Part shown: piece after piece, positions 19,578-28,740 of the stretch
Position numbering within the stretch: the first letter of the stretch is position 1
Layout of the letters: every line of letters begins with the position of its first letter
Source of the DNA: 62-47 sp051954235
Lineage (GTDB): Bacteria > Pseudomonadota > Alphaproteobacteria > Rhizobiales > Xanthobacteraceae
Reading direction: 5' to 3'
Assembly: GCA_051954235.1 (NCBI GenBank)
Contig: JBQCHY010000097.1
Location: forward strand, 1 to 64,000
Length of the DNA: 64,000 bases
The notes under the pieces: generated by a model
Told to the model about the DNA's origin: nothing
The model's database searches: none
Seen by the model: the letters and a program-made list of their open reading frames with translations, nothing else
Made by a program: the position numbers and the translations under genes

Positions 19578-20774
19578 ATGCGCGCTTGGATCGCCGCGGC
19601 GGCCATCATGGTGGGGTTTGGGGGAAGCGCGGTGGCGCAGCAGGGGCCGGTCAAGGTCGGCATCCTCAACGATCAGAATTCGGTTTATTCAAGCATCACC
19701 GGTATGGGATCGGTCGCGGCCGCGAAGCTCGCGATCGAGGACATGGGCGGCACCATGTTCGGCAAGCCGATCGAGATCGTTTTCGCCGATCACGCGCACA
19801 AGCCGGATAACGGCGTCAACATCGCGCGCCGCTGGTTCGACGTCGAGGGCGTCGGCGCGGTGTTCGATATCTATAGTTCGGGCGTGTCGCTCGCGGTGCA
19901 GAGCCTCGCGGAGCAGAAGGACAAGATCCTCGTGGTGTCGATGGCGAGCAGCAGCGACATCGGCGGCAAATCGTGTTCGCCGAACGGCATGCAGTGGGCC
20001 AACGACGGTTACGAAGTTGCCAACCTGACCATCAAGGGCGTCTCTGCCGACAAGGCGAGTTCGTGGTATTTCATCACGGTGGATTACACCGCCGGGCATT
20101 CCATTGAGGCTGACGCCAAAAAGATGATCGAGGCGGGCGGCGGCGAGTTCAAGGGCGCGGTGCGCTTCCCGCTGAATACGCCGGACTTCAGTTCGTTCCT
20201 GCTGCGCGCGCAGGCGTCGGGCGCGAAGAACATCGGTGTGATCGCCGGTGGCGCGGACCTCAGCAATGCCGTCAAGCAGGCGGGCGAATTCGGCATCGAG
20301 CGCGCCGGCCAACGCTTCGTGCCGCTGTCGATGACCACGGTGGATATCGAGGCGCTCGGCAACAAGGTGACGCAGGGCATGCCGCTGGTGTTCAGCTTCT
20401 ACTGGGACGAGAATGACAAGAGCCGCGCCTGGAGCGAGCGTTTCAAGAAGGCGTTCGGCAAGATGCCGACCGATCCGCAGGCCAACGTCTACAGCGCCGT
20501 GCTGCATTACTTGAAGTCGGTGAAGGCCGCCGGGACCACCGAGACCAAGGCCGTGCTGGCGAAGATGAAGGAAATGCCGGTGTCGGATTTCTTCACCTAC
20601 AACGCCAAGATCCGCGCCGACGGCCGGCTGATGCGCGAGGTCTATTATGCCGAAGCCAAGAAGCCGGAAGACATGAAGTCGCCGACCGATCTGGTCAATT
20701 TGGTGAAGAAGGTGTCCGGCGAGCAGGCCTTCGTGCCGGCAGCCCAGAGTGCGTGCAAGCTGCTGAAGCAGTAA
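19578..20774 (+). CDS. LIV-type ABC transporter substrate-binding protein
   Basis: A 398-residue periplasmic binding protein. The Sec-type signal peptide (MRAWIAAAAIMVGFGGSAVAQ) ends at AVAQ (first residues only named here as MRAWIA...AVAQ). The mature start VKVGILNDQNSVYS and MASSSDIGGKSC are family-like. The ATG at 19578 follows gggaggtg; an upstream in-frame TTG at 19524 is unlikely. No permease or ATPase lies beside it, so it may feed the LivHMGF-like system at 8947-13139. The ligand may be the acid degraded by the upstream operon. Confidence 0.9.
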   Translation: MRAWIAAAAIMVGFGGSAVAQQGPVKVGILNDQNSVYSSITGMGSVAAAKLAIEDMGGTMFGKPIEIVFADHAHKPDNGVNIARRWFDVEGVGAVFDIYSSGVSLAVQSLAEQKDKILVVSMASSSDIGGKSCSPNGMQWANDGYEVANLTIKGVSADKASSWYFITVDYTAGHSIEADAKKMIEAGGGEFKGAVRFPLNTPDFSSFLLRAQASGAKNIGVIAGGADLSNAVKQAGEFGIERAGQRFVPLSMTTVDIEALGNKVTQGMPLVFSFYWDENDKSRAWSERFKKAFGKMPTDPQANVYSAVLHYLKSVKAAGTTETKAVLAKMKEMPVSDFFTYNAKIRADGRLMREVYYAEAKKPEDMKSPTDLVNLVKKVSGEQAFVPAAQSACKLLKQ

Positions 20775-20784
20775 ACCTCAATTG

Positions 20785-20874
20785 GTCATGGCCGGGCTTG
20801 TCCCGGCCATCCATGTTTTTGCAAGCAGAGAGCCAGAGAAGACGTGGATGCCCGGGACAAGCCCGGGCATGACG
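20785..20874. repeat. Palindromic intergenic repeat, type A copy 2
   Basis: Arms gtcatggccgggcttg and caagcccgggcatgac bracket a short centre. It is the same family as 1737-1826 and lies directly after a plus-strand gene end. Confidence 0.75.
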
Positions 20875-20890
20875 GTGCTGCGGTCAATTC

Positions 20891-20925
20891 AAAAGGCGGG
20901 ATTGATATCCCGCCTTTTTCTTTTT
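20891..20925. terminator. Strong intrinsic terminator between convergent genes
   Basis: AAAAGGCGGGAT-tgat-ATCCCGCCTTTT is a perfect 12-bp stem with a 4-nt loop followed by TTCTTTTT. The A-rich left arm makes it usable in both directions, ending the binding-protein transcript and that of the convergent ligase gene. Confidence 0.85.
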
Positions 20926-20970
20926 GAGATGCAGTCGGCGAGATGAGTTTTATCAAACCGCTCGTTTCAT

Positions 20971-21052
20971 CGTCATTGCGAGGAGCGATAGCGACGAAGC
21001 AATCCAGTCTCTTTAAAAAAGACTGGATTGCTTCGCTTCGCTCGCAATGACG
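20971..21052. repeat. Palindromic intergenic repeat, type B copy 1
   Basis: The arms cgtcattgcgaggagcg and cgctcgcaatgacg, with inner arms gaagcaatccagtc and gactggattgcttc, form a long hairpin-capable unit of about 82 bp. Copies of this second repeat family are also at 36187, 38706, 52229 and 54383. Confidence 0.8.
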
Positions 21053-21079
21053 ATTTCATCGCGGAGGGTATCGCCGCGC

Positions 21080-22807
21080 TCACAAAAACTGCGACAGTTC
21101 TTCCTTCTTCACCTTGCCGGTCGCGGTCATCGGCAGGGCGTCGACGATGCGGATTTCCGGCAGCTTGTAGCCGGCGAGGCGCTCCTTGCAGAACGCGCCG
21201 AGCGATTCCGTCGTCACCGTCTTGCGTTCCTCGGGTAGCAACGTGACGAAGGCGACCGGCACCTGCCCACGGGTGTCGTCCTCGCGGCCGATCACGCCGC
21301 TGCCGGTAACGGCAGGGTGCTGCCCCAGCACCGCCTCGATCTCGGCGGGAAATACGCTCATGCCCTTCACCTTCAGCATTTCCTTGCGGCGGCCGAGGAA
21401 ATGCACGGTGCCGCGCTCGGAGATCATGCCGAGATCGCCGGTGCGCAGCCAGCCGTTGACCAGGCCTTCTGCGGTGGCGTCAGGCTTGTTCCAGTAGCCC
21501 TTCAGCAGCGACGGCGTGCGCACACACAATTCGCCTTCGGTACCGATCGGCATCAGCTTGTTGGAGCCGAATTCGAGAATCTTGAAATCGGTCGACGGCA
21601 CCGGAATGCCGGCGAAGATCTGCTGTGCCTTGAGATCCTGATCGTCGTCCTGCCAGCCTTGGGTGAAGCTGTCGAAGGAATGAGTTTCGGTCATGCCCCA
21701 TGCCGCCTCGCGCAAGGTCGAGCCGGTGAGGTCATGCCAGCCCTGGCGGAATGCCGGGTTGAGTTTTTTCACGAACGACGCCACCAGCACCTCGCGCAGC
21801 GAGCGCATGTTGTGCTTCATCGCCTCCGGGTTGCTCATGATCTCGACGGCGTTGTCGACCACCATCATCGATACCGTGACCTTGTGCCGCTCGACTGCAC
21901 GCGCATAGGCGATCGGGTCCCAGCGCGCCAGCAGCACGCAGGTCGCACCTGTGATGACCGGCAGGATGATGCCGACATCCTCACCGGCAATCCAGAAGAT
22001 CGGCCAGAAATTGATGACGACGTCGGTATTGCCGACGTGCGCGCTGATCGACCCCATCACCGCGCCGGTGAACAGCATGTCGCGCTGGGTGTGGACGCAA
22101 CCCTTCGGCATGCCGGTGGTGCCGCCGGTGTAGTTCAGCGCCGCGATATCATCGAGGCCGACGTCGACCTGCGGCGGCTTGGCGTCTTCAGCCAGCGACG
22201 TCATCAGGTCGATGGTGCCGGGAATTTCGATTTTCGGCACCGCCAGCGCCGACGGCAGCGGGCCTTCCGGATCGAACGACAATGCGTCGCGATAGCTGGT
22301 GCTGATGACATGATCGAGCGTGCAATGCGGCCGCACCGTCTCGATCAGCGGGAACAGTTGATCCTGCACCACGATGATGCGCGCGCCGGAATCGTTCAGC
22401 TCGTAGCGCAACTCATGCTCGGTGAACATCGGATTGACCGGCACATGCACGCAACCGGCTTTCAGAATGCCGTAGAAGCAGACGTAAAATTGCGGACAGT
22501 TCGGCAGGAACACCGCGATGCGGTCGCCCTTGCGCGCGCCGAGCTTGGCCAGCAGCGCGGCGAAATTGTCGCTGAGACGATCGAGATCGCGATAGCTGGT
22601 TTCCGCGCCGTAGAATTTGATCGCCGCCTTGTCCGGCTGCTTCTCGGCCCAGGCGTGCAAGTAGGCGGTCAGCGGCTTTTCGCCGAACGGAAAGCGCGGC
22701 TGGCGTGGGACGTCGGCGGGCCACACCTTGTCGATGAGTTTGCGGACATGGGCGAGATAGCTGGCCTCGTCGCGGGTGTAATCGGCCACGGCAGTTTCGG
22801 TCGTCAC
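21080..22807 (-). CDS. Long-chain-type acyl-CoA synthetase (AMP-binding)
   Basis: A 575-residue CoA ligase. Motifs include NYTGGTTGMPKGCVHT, WGMTETHSFD, GWLRTGDLGM, the hinge FLGRRKEMLKVKG and the C-terminal TATGKVKKEEL. It starts with GTG at 22807 behind aggagaac. It lies downstream of the acyl-CoA carboxylase gene in the same direction with a 33-nt gap, so the two likely form one operon: CoA activation of an acid followed by carboxylation of its thioester. The acid is unknown; the N-terminal 50-residue extension is typical of fatty-acid ligases of this subgroup. Confidence 0.88.
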   Translation of the reverse strand: MTTETAVADYTRDEASYLAHVRKLIDKVWPADVPRQPRFPFGEKPLTAYLHAWAEKQPDKAAIKFYGAETSYRDLDRLSDNFAALLAKLGARKGDRIAVFLPNCPQFYVCFYGILKAGCVHVPVNPMFTEHELRYELNDSGARIIVVQDQLFPLIETVRPHCTLDHVISTSYRDALSFDPEGPLPSALAVPKIEIPGTIDLMTSLAEDAKPPQVDVGLDDIAALNYTGGTTGMPKGCVHTQRDMLFTGAVMGSISAHVGNTDVVINFWPIFWIAGEDVGIILPVITGATCVLLARWDPIAYARAVERHKVTVSMMVVDNAVEIMSNPEAMKHNMRSLREVLVASFVKKLNPAFRQGWHDLTGSTLREAAWGMTETHSFDSFTQGWQDDDQDLKAQQIFAGIPVPSTDFKILEFGSNKLMPIGTEGELCVRTPSLLKGYWNKPDATAEGLVNGWLRTGDLGMISERGTVHFLGRRKEMLKVKGMSVFPAEIEAVLGQHPAVTGSGVIGREDDTRGQVPVAFVTLLPEERKTVTTESLGAFCKERLAGYKLPEIRIVDALPMTATGKVKKEELSQFL

Positions 22808-22840
22808 GGCGTTCTCCTGTCCTTCTATATTCTTATCGCA

Positions 22841-25800
22841 TCACCACAAATCGACTCGCGTCACCTTGCGGTCGGATGTCCGCTTCGGGCGGGGCACCGA
22901 TTTGAGGCCGCGTATGATCCAGCGGCGAGTTTCGCACGGGTCGATGACGTCGTCGACTTCCAGAAATGTCGCGCTGCTCAGCGCCTTGTTCTCTTCATAG
23001 GACTTGGCGACCATGTCGTCGAACCACGCCTTGCGCGCCGCCGGGTCTTCGATGGCCGCCATCTCCTTGCGGTAGGCCAGCTTGATCGCGCCTTCGAGGC
23101 CCATGGCGCCGAACTCTGCGCTCGGCCACGCCACGATGAAGAACGACGCCTGGCTGCTGCCCGCCGTCATCGCCAGCGCGCCGAGGCCGTAAGCCTTGCG
23201 CAGCACGATGGTGAAGAAGGGGATGCTGGAGCGCGCGCCGGTGGCGAACATGCGCGAGACGTGGCGGACCTGCGCGGTCTTCTCCACCTCCGGGCCGACC
23301 ATCATGCCGGGCGTGTCGCATAGCGACACTACCGGAATGTCGAACGCGTCGCAGAGCTGGATGAAGCGCGTCGCCTTGTCGGCACCATCGGCATCGATCG
23401 CGCCGCCGAGATGGTGCGAGTTGTTGGCGATCAGGCCGAGCGGTCGGCCCTCGATGCGAATGAACGCCGTGATCATGCCGACGCCGAAGCGCGGACGTAA
23501 CTCGAGCACCGAACCGGCATCGGCCAGCGTATCGATCACGCTGCGGATGTCGTAAGCGCGCAGCCGGTTTTCCGGCACCGCCTGCCGCAGCAGGCGTTGA
23601 TCCGCGCAAGCCCACTGATCGATCCGGCCCTGGAAATAGGAGAGATACTGTTTCGCGGCGGCGACGCCTTCGGCTTCGTCATCGACAAGAATATCGATCA
23701 CGCCGTTGGTCGCCTGCACCGACACCGGGCCGATGTCCTCGGGACGGAACACGCCGAGGCCGCCGCCCTCGATCATCGCCGGGCCGCCCATGCCGATGTT
23801 GGAAGTCTTGTCGGCAATGATAACGTCGCAACTGCCGAGCAGCGCGGCATTGCCGGCGAAACAGCGGCCGGAGACGACGCCGATGGTCGGCACCTTGCCG
23901 TTGAGGTCGCCGAAGCGGTGGAATGTTGTGGTGTCGAGCCCCGCCGGCGTCGGCCATTCGTCGCCCGGGCGGCCGCCGCCGCCTTCCGCGAACACCACCA
24001 CGGGCAGCGCCCACTTATCGGCCAGCGTCAGCAGGCGGTCTTTCTTCTTATGGTTGGTGACGCCCTGCGTGCCGGCGAACACCGTGTAGTCATAGGCCAT
24101 CACCGCGCAGCGTGCCTGCTCGTCGTCGAACTGCGTGCCGTTGACGGCGCCGATGCCGGTCACCATGCCATCGGCCGGACTCATGCGGAGCAATTCATCG
24201 ACACTGCGGCGATGGCGCTGCGACGCGAGCGCAAGCCCGCCATATTCGATGAAGCTATCGGGATCGCACAGGTCGGCGATGTTCTCGCGGGCGGTGCGTT
24301 GATTGGTCTTGCGGCGGCGCGCGACGGCGTCCGGCCGGTTCTCGTCGTAAAGCGCGGCGCGGCGCGCCAGCGCTTCGGCGAGATCGCCGCGAATGTGGTC
24401 GAGATCGATGGCGGCTTCCGTTGTCGCACTTGCCTCCGCATCGTCGGACGGCGTGATGTGCAGCAGCGGCTCGCCCTCGAAAATCGTGTCACCGGGCGCG
24501 ACCGTCAGGCCATCGACCGTGCCGGACACCGGCGCGGTGACGAGATGCTCCATCTTCATGGATTCGATCACCAGCACTTGCTGGCCGGAGCGCACGGTGT
24601 CGCCGTTCGCCACATCGCAGGAGACGATGGTACCCTGAAGCGGTGCGGCGACGAGGATGGCGCCTTCCGGCAATGGTGCCGATGTCGCGTTCGACGATGC
24701 GTTGCGTTCGCGCAGGGCGATGGCGGCGGCGCTGTCGAACACGCCGAGCGGATCGCTGGATGCGCGGGCGCGTTCGTTGGCGCGGCCACGAGGAGCGCTG
24801 TCGGAATCGAACTGTGCGGCGGCGGCAAGAATGTCGTCGAGATGCGTTTCGATGAAATTCGTCGAGATCCGGTCCGCGACGAAATCCGATTGGTCAAGAA
24901 TGGCGCGCAGCACCGGAATGTTGGTGGCGACGCCGTCGATGCGGAAATCGCGCAGCGCGCGGCGACCGCGTTGGATCGCGTCGCTCAAATTCTCCGGGGA
25001 CGACACGATGATCTTGGCAAGCAGCGAGTCATAGCGCGGGCTGGTGTGATATCCGGCATAGCCGAAGGTATCGACGCGCACGCCGGGGCCAGAGGGCGGA
25101 TCGAAGGCACGCAGTGTGCCGCCGCTCGGCTTGGCGTTGCCGTCCGGCGACAATGTTTCCATGTTGACGCGCAACTGCATCGCCGCGCCGCGCGGCGCGA
25201 TGCGGGCGGCGTCGAGGCCGAGCGAAGCCAGCGCGGCGCCACCGGCGATGCGGATCTGCGTCTTCACCAGATCGACGCCAAAAACTTCCTCCGTCACGGT
25301 ATGCTCGACCTGCAGGCGCGGATTGGCTTCGATGAAGACAAAGCCTTCGCCATCGGTCGGCACCAGGAATTCGAACGTGCCGAGGCTGCGATAGCCGACT
25401 TTCGCCGCCATGGTGATGGCGGCGTCGCAGATCGCCTTGCGCGTCGCAGCGGCCAATCCCGGGCTCGGCGCGATCTCGATCAGCTTCTGGTGGCGGCGTT
25501 GAATGGTGCATTCGCGCTCGCCGAGATGGATGACGTTCGCTCCATCGCCCACCACCTGCACTTCGATATGGCGCACGCTCGGCAGATAGCGTTCGACATA
25601 GAGCGCGTCGTTGCCGAACGCTGCCTTCGCCTCGGACTGGCAGCGTTGCCACGCGGCGTCCAGCTCCTCCGGTGCACGGACGATCCGCATGCCGCGGCCG
25701 CCGCCGCCGGCCACCGCCTTGATCATGATGGCGCCGCCGGGGCCGAGTTGGTCGAGGAAAGCGGCCGCCTGCTCGTGCGTCGCGGTGGTGTCGTTACCGT

Positions 25801-26194
25801 CCGGCACGGGAACGCCGCAGGCGCGCGCCAGCGCACGGGCCTTGGCCTTGTCGCCGAACAGGTCGAGCGCTTCCGGCGCCGGGCCGATGAAGGTAATGCC
25901 CTTCGCTGCCGCCGCGCGCGCGAAGGCGGCGCTCTCAGAGAGGAACCCGTAGCCGGGATGCACGGCGTCGCAGCCGGTGCGCTCCGCGACCTCCAGCAGC
26001 GCATCGATCGACAGATAGGCCGCCGCGCCCTGTCCGGGCAGTTCGTGGGCCTCATCGGCAGTGGCGAAGTGCGCGGAGGTGCGATCGTCCGCCGGGGCTA
26101 CCGCGACGGTGGCGATGCCGAGTTCGGCGGCGGCGCGGGCGATCCGCAGCGCGATTTCCCCGCGATTGGCGATCAGAATCTTCTGGAACGGCAT
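22841..26194 (-). CDS. Single-chain biotin-dependent acyl-CoA carboxylase
   Basis: One 1117-residue chain carries all three functions. Residues 1 to about 450 are biotin carboxylase (KILIANRGEIA, ATP-grasp loop GGGGRGM near 168, EANPRLQVEH near 289). Residues about 510-585 are the biotinyl domain with ESMKMEH, the modified lysine at about K547. Residues about 600-1117 are carboxyltransferase (GGGGRPGDEWP, then CDTPGMMVGPE). This layout matches the single-chain long-chain acyl-CoA carboxylases rather than the usual two-subunit propionyl-CoA or acetyl-CoA enzymes. It carboxylates an acyl-CoA at the alpha carbon using bicarbonate and ATP. Substrate length is not readable from sequence. The gene is divergent from marR, with a candidate operator between. 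Confidence 0.9.
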   Translation of the reverse strand: MPFQKILIANRGEIALRIARAAAELGIATVAVAPADDRTSAHFATADEAHELPGQGAAAYLSIDALLEVAERTGCDAVHPGYGFLSESAAFARAAAAKGITFIGPAPEALDLFGDKAKARALARACGVPVPDGNDTTATHEQAAAFLDQLGPGGAIMIKAVAGGGGRGMRIVRAPEELDAAWQRCQSEAKAAFGNDALYVERYLPSVRHIEVQVVGDGANVIHLGERECTIQRRHQKLIEIAPSPGLAAATRKAICDAAITMAAKVGYRSLGTFEFLVPTDGEGFVFIEANPRLQVEHTVTEEVFGVDLVKTQIRIAGGAALASLGLDAARIAPRGAAMQLRVNMETLSPDGNAKPSGGTLRAFDPPSGPGVRVDTFGYAGYHTSPRYDSLLAKIIVSSPENLSDAIQRGRRALRDFRIDGVATNIPVLRAILDQSDFVADRISTNFIETHLDDILAAAAQFDSDSAPRGRANERARASSDPLGVFDSAAAIALRERNASSNATSAPLPEGAILVAAPLQGTIVSCDVANGDTVRSGQQVLVIESMKMEHLVTAPVSGTVDGLTVAPGDTIFEGEPLLHITPSDDAEASATTEAAIDLDHIRGDLAEALARRAALYDENRPDAVARRRKTNQRTARENIADLCDPDSFIEYGGLALASQRHRRSVDELLRMSPADGMVTGIGAVNGTQFDDEQARCAVMAYDYTVFAGTQGVTNHKKKDRLLTLADKWALPVVVFAEGGGGRPGDEWPTPAGLDTTTFHRFGDLNGKVPTIGVVSGRCFAGNAALLGSCDVIIADKTSNIGMGGPAMIEGGGLGVFRPEDIGPVSVQATNGVIDILVDDEAEGVAAAKQYLSYFQGRIDQWACADQRLLRQAVPENRLRAYDIRSVIDTLADAGSVLELRPRFGVGMITAFIRIEGRPLGLIANNSHHLGGAIDADGADKATRFIQLCDAFDIPVVSLCDTPGMMVGPEVEKTAQVRHVSRMFATGARSSIPFFTIVLRKAYGLGALAMTAGSSQASFFIVAWPSAEFGAMGLEGAIKLAYRKEMAAIEDPAARKAWFDDMVAKSYEENKALSSATFLEVDDVIDPCETRRWIIRGLKSVPRPKRTSDRKVTRVDLW

Positions 26195-26316
26195 GGCTGG
26201 CCTTTTTGATGGTCAGCAGGCACAACAGAAGCCTGCATCGACGGTCGCGCGCCGCGCGGAAGCATCAGGCGTGGTCTGGCATTCCGCGGGAATTTGATCG
26301 CACAAAACTATGGACG

Positions 26317-26344
26317 CCGGAAATTCGTGTCAATACATTTACCG
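26317..26344 (-). promoter_or_regulatory. MarR-box candidate, copy 1 (reads toward the carboxylase)
   Basis: Read on the minus strand it is CGGTAAATG-ta-TTGACA-cg-AATTT-CCGG. Nearly the same sequence recurs on the plus strand at 26897-26922. The embedded TTGACA, with a weak TAGTTT 17 nt on, could serve the carboxylase gene that starts at 26194. The divergent marR starts 16 nt to the right, so binding here could affect both. Confidence 0.55.
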
Positions 26345-26359
26345 AATTGAGGGAGGCCG

Positions 26360-26878
26360 ATGAAGCAACAAGCAAAACGCGGGCGTACCGCGACGGGTCG
26401 CCAGGCCGCGAAAGAGGTCGCAAAAGATATTGCGCTCTCGCCGCGCGAGGAATTGAGCAACAAGCTGTTCTTCCGCTTGTTTCAAACCGAGAACGTCTAT
26501 CAGACGGCTGCGCTGCGCGAACTCGGCATTTCGGCGGTGCAGGGCGCGACGTTGGGCGCGCTCTATCGCGACCCGGACAACGGCATGTCGTTCTCGGCGC
26601 TCTACGGCTATCTGGCGGTCAGCCGTCAGAACATGGACGCGGTGTTGAAGCGGCTCGAGCGCGCCGGGCTGGTCGAGCGCATCGAGGATAAGGCAGATCG
26701 CCGCAGCCGGATCGTGCGTCTGACGCCGGACGGCATCGCCGCATGGCGCGACTTGCATGTGCGGACCATCGATTTCTTCCGGCAAGGCACGGCGAACGTG
26801 TCGATGACGCAGATCTCCGCCTGCATCGAGGTGCTCGCCAATATCAGCCGTGGCCTCAAGGCGGCGCGCACCAAATAG
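26360..26878 (+). CDS. MarR family transcriptional regulator
   Basis: A 172-residue MarR-type winged-helix regulator. The core segment (LYGYLAVSRQNMDAVLKRLE, then RAGLVERIEDKADRRSRIVRLT) is the family recognition helix and wing, with the D-x-R-x-R wing signature. A basic N-terminal tail of about 35 residues precedes it. It stands between the carboxylase and the next CoA ligase, and both carry the same candidate operator. MarR proteins in similar aromatic-acid operons respond to acyl-CoA thioesters; that is a reasonable ligand class here. Confidence 0.9.
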   Translation: MKQQAKRGRTATGRQAAKEVAKDIALSPREELSNKLFFRLFQTENVYQTAALRELGISAVQGATLGALYRDPDNGMSFSALYGYLAVSRQNMDAVLKRLERAGLVERIEDKADRRSRIVRLTPDGIAAWRDLHVRTIDFFRQGTANVSMTQISACIEVLANISRGLKAARTK

Positions 26879-26896
26879 TCGCGTCGTCTTGCCAAT

Positions 26897-26922
26897 CGGT
26901 AAATGCCTTGACATAATTCCGG
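26897..26922 (+). promoter_or_regulatory. MarR-box candidate, copy 2 (upstream of CoA ligase)
   Basis: CGGTAAATG-cc-TTGACA-taATT-CCGG repeats the 26317-26344 sequence in the opposite orientation, 22 nt before the ligase ATG. Its outer parts form an imperfect dyad (CGGTAAATG against CCGGAATTATG), as expected for a dimeric regulator. No good -10 lies at 17 nt, so the TTGACA may be operator rather than -35. Confidence 0.55.
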
Positions 26923-26943
26923 AAACGATCTGGGAGGCACGTC

Positions 26944-28566
26944 ATGACGGATGCAACGCAGAGTCCCGATCCCCGCGTTCCTGCGCGCGAGGATTGCGTG
27001 ATGCGCTACGTGCTGGAAAAACGCGCGAAGCTGCATCCGGATCGTCCCTACATCCGTCTGCCGGACGGCCGCGCCATCAGCTACCGGTCGTTTCGCGATG
27101 AGGTGATGCGGATGGCCGCCGGTCTTGCCGCGCTCGGCGTCAAGCAGGGCGATCACGTCAACGTCTGGATGCCCAACACCGTCGATATCGTGCGTGTCTG
27201 GTTCGCGATCAACTGGCTCGGCGCGGTCTACGTGCCGATCAACACCGCCTATCGCGGCAATCTATTGGCACATGTCATCGCCAACGGCGACGCGCGTGTC
27301 ATGATCGTCGCCGCCGATCTGGTCGAGCGCCTCGTTCCGATCGACCGCGCCGCGTTGACCACGCTGGTTGTCGCCGGCGGCGATGCGCCCGCTATCGACG
27401 GCTTGCGCCGCGTATCGTTGGCCGAACTTGACGCCGATCCCGCGACCTTGCCGCCGCTGGCGCGCCCGATCGAGCCGTGGGACGTGCAGTCGATCATCTA
27501 CACCTCCGGCACCACGGGGCGCTCGAAGGGCGTGCTGTCGTCGTATGCGCACATGTGGCACATGAGCGGCCTCGAAGCGTTTCCGATGCTGGGTGAGGAG
27601 GATTGCTATCTCACCTTCCTGCCGTTCTTTCATGTCGGTGGCACCTTGCCGGTGATCGGCATGCTCAATCGCGGCGGCACCATCGGCATCGGTGGCGATT
27701 TCACCACGGAAGCCTTCTGGCCGGCCGTGCGCGCGATGAACGCGACCTACACCATTCTGCTCGGCGTGATGTCGAATTTCCTGTCCAAGCGCTCGCCCGC
27801 CGCCGACGATCGCGATCACACGTTGCGAAAGGTCACGATGATTCCGCTGCCCGACGACTGGCGCAGCTTCGCGGATCGATTCGACGTCAAGGTTTGGACC
27901 CTGTTCAATATGACCGAGATCAACGTGCCGATCGTCTCGGACCCCGACCCGCAAGCCATCGGCACCTGCGGGCGACAGCGGCCGGGCAACGAGTTGCGCG
28001 TTGTCGATGACAACGATTGCGAAGTGCCGGTGGGCACTATCGGCCAGTTGATTATCCGCAGCGAGGCGCCGTGGGCGCTGAACTCCGGCTACTACAAGGA
28101 CGCCGAAGCGACCGTGAAGGCGTGGCGCAATGGCTGGTTTCACACCGGCGATGCCTTTCGGCGCGACACCGATGGCAATTACTTCTTTGTCGACCGCATG
28201 AAGGATGCGATACGCCGGCGCGGCGAGAACATTTCATCGTTCGAAGTCGAGGCCGAAATTCTCGCGCACCCGAAGGTGCGGGAATGCGCCGTCGTCGCCG
28301 TGCCGAACGAACTGGCGGAGGACGACGTGCTGGCCGTGGTCGCGACCGTGCCGGGCGAGGCAATCGAGCCGCTGGAACTGCTCGAATTCCTGCAACCGCG
28401 TTTGGCGCACTTCATGCTGCCGCGCTACGTCCGTCTGCTCGCGGACCTGCCGCGCACGCCGACGCAGAAGGTCGAGAAGTACATTCTGCGACAGCAGGGC
28501 ATCACCGAAGATACCTGGGATCGCGTCAAGGCCGGCGTCGAGATCAAGCGGCAGAAGATCGGTTAG
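26944..28566 (+). CDS. Acyl-CoA synthetase (AMP-binding family)
   Basis: A 540-residue CoA ligase. IYTSGTTGRSKGVLSSY is the ATP-binding motif, FNMTEINVP occupies the A5 position, and GWFHTGDAFRRD and DRMKDAIRRRGENISS form the hinge. The end PRTPTQKVEKY carries the expected catalytic lysine region. The DAIRRRGENIS hinge resembles crotonobetaine/carnitine-CoA-ligase-type enzymes (CaiC group), a resemblance only. A gggaggc site precedes the ATG. Together with the MarR box it appears to belong to the MarR regulon. Confidence 0.87.
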   Translation: MTDATQSPDPRVPAREDCVMRYVLEKRAKLHPDRPYIRLPDGRAISYRSFRDEVMRMAAGLAALGVKQGDHVNVWMPNTVDIVRVWFAINWLGAVYVPINTAYRGNLLAHVIANGDARVMIVAADLVERLVPIDRAALTTLVVAGGDAPAIDGLRRVSLAELDADPATLPPLARPIEPWDVQSIIYTSGTTGRSKGVLSSYAHMWHMSGLEAFPMLGEEDCYLTFLPFFHVGGTLPVIGMLNRGGTIGIGGDFTTEAFWPAVRAMNATYTILLGVMSNFLSKRSPAADDRDHTLRKVTMIPLPDDWRSFADRFDVKVWTLFNMTEINVPIVSDPDPQAIGTCGRQRPGNELRVVDDNDCEVPVGTIGQLIIRSEAPWALNSGYYKDAEATVKAWRNGWFHTGDAFRRDTDGNYFFVDRMKDAIRRRGENISSFEVEAEILAHPKVRECAVVAVPNELAEDDVLAVVATVPGEAIEPLELLEFLQPRLAHFMLPRYVRLLADLPRTPTQKVEKYILRQQGITEDTWDRVKAGVEIKRQKIG

Positions 28567-28597
28567 GGCCTTTCTGCTTTTGATTGGATCATCGGCT

Positions 28598-28707
28598 CGT
28601 CATGCGCGGACTTGATCCGCGCATCCATCTTCTTGAAAAGATGGATTGCCGGGGCATAGGCGAGCGAAGCGACGCCGTTCTTCGAACGGCTATGCCCGGC
28701 AATGACG
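28598..28707. repeat. Palindromic intergenic repeat, type A-like copy 3
   Basis: It starts cgtcatgcgcggactt and ends ggcaatgacg. Its right half contains cataggcgagcgaagcgacgccgttcttcgaacgg (only parts quoted: cataggcgagcg, cgttcttcgaacgg), shared with the copy at 30265. It follows the ligase stop. Confidence 0.7.
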
Positions 28708-28740
28708 CCCTAGGTTGCTGAGCGCTGCGCGGGTGCGCCT

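Noticed and set aside
23597..26209. Very long open frame antisense to the carboxylase gene (and a similar one at 1493-3700 over the monooxygenase genes)
   Set aside because: High-GC codon bias creates long open frames on the opposite strand. The sequence is rich in Arg, His and Gly-type runs without family motifs, while the minus-strand proteins show complete domains.
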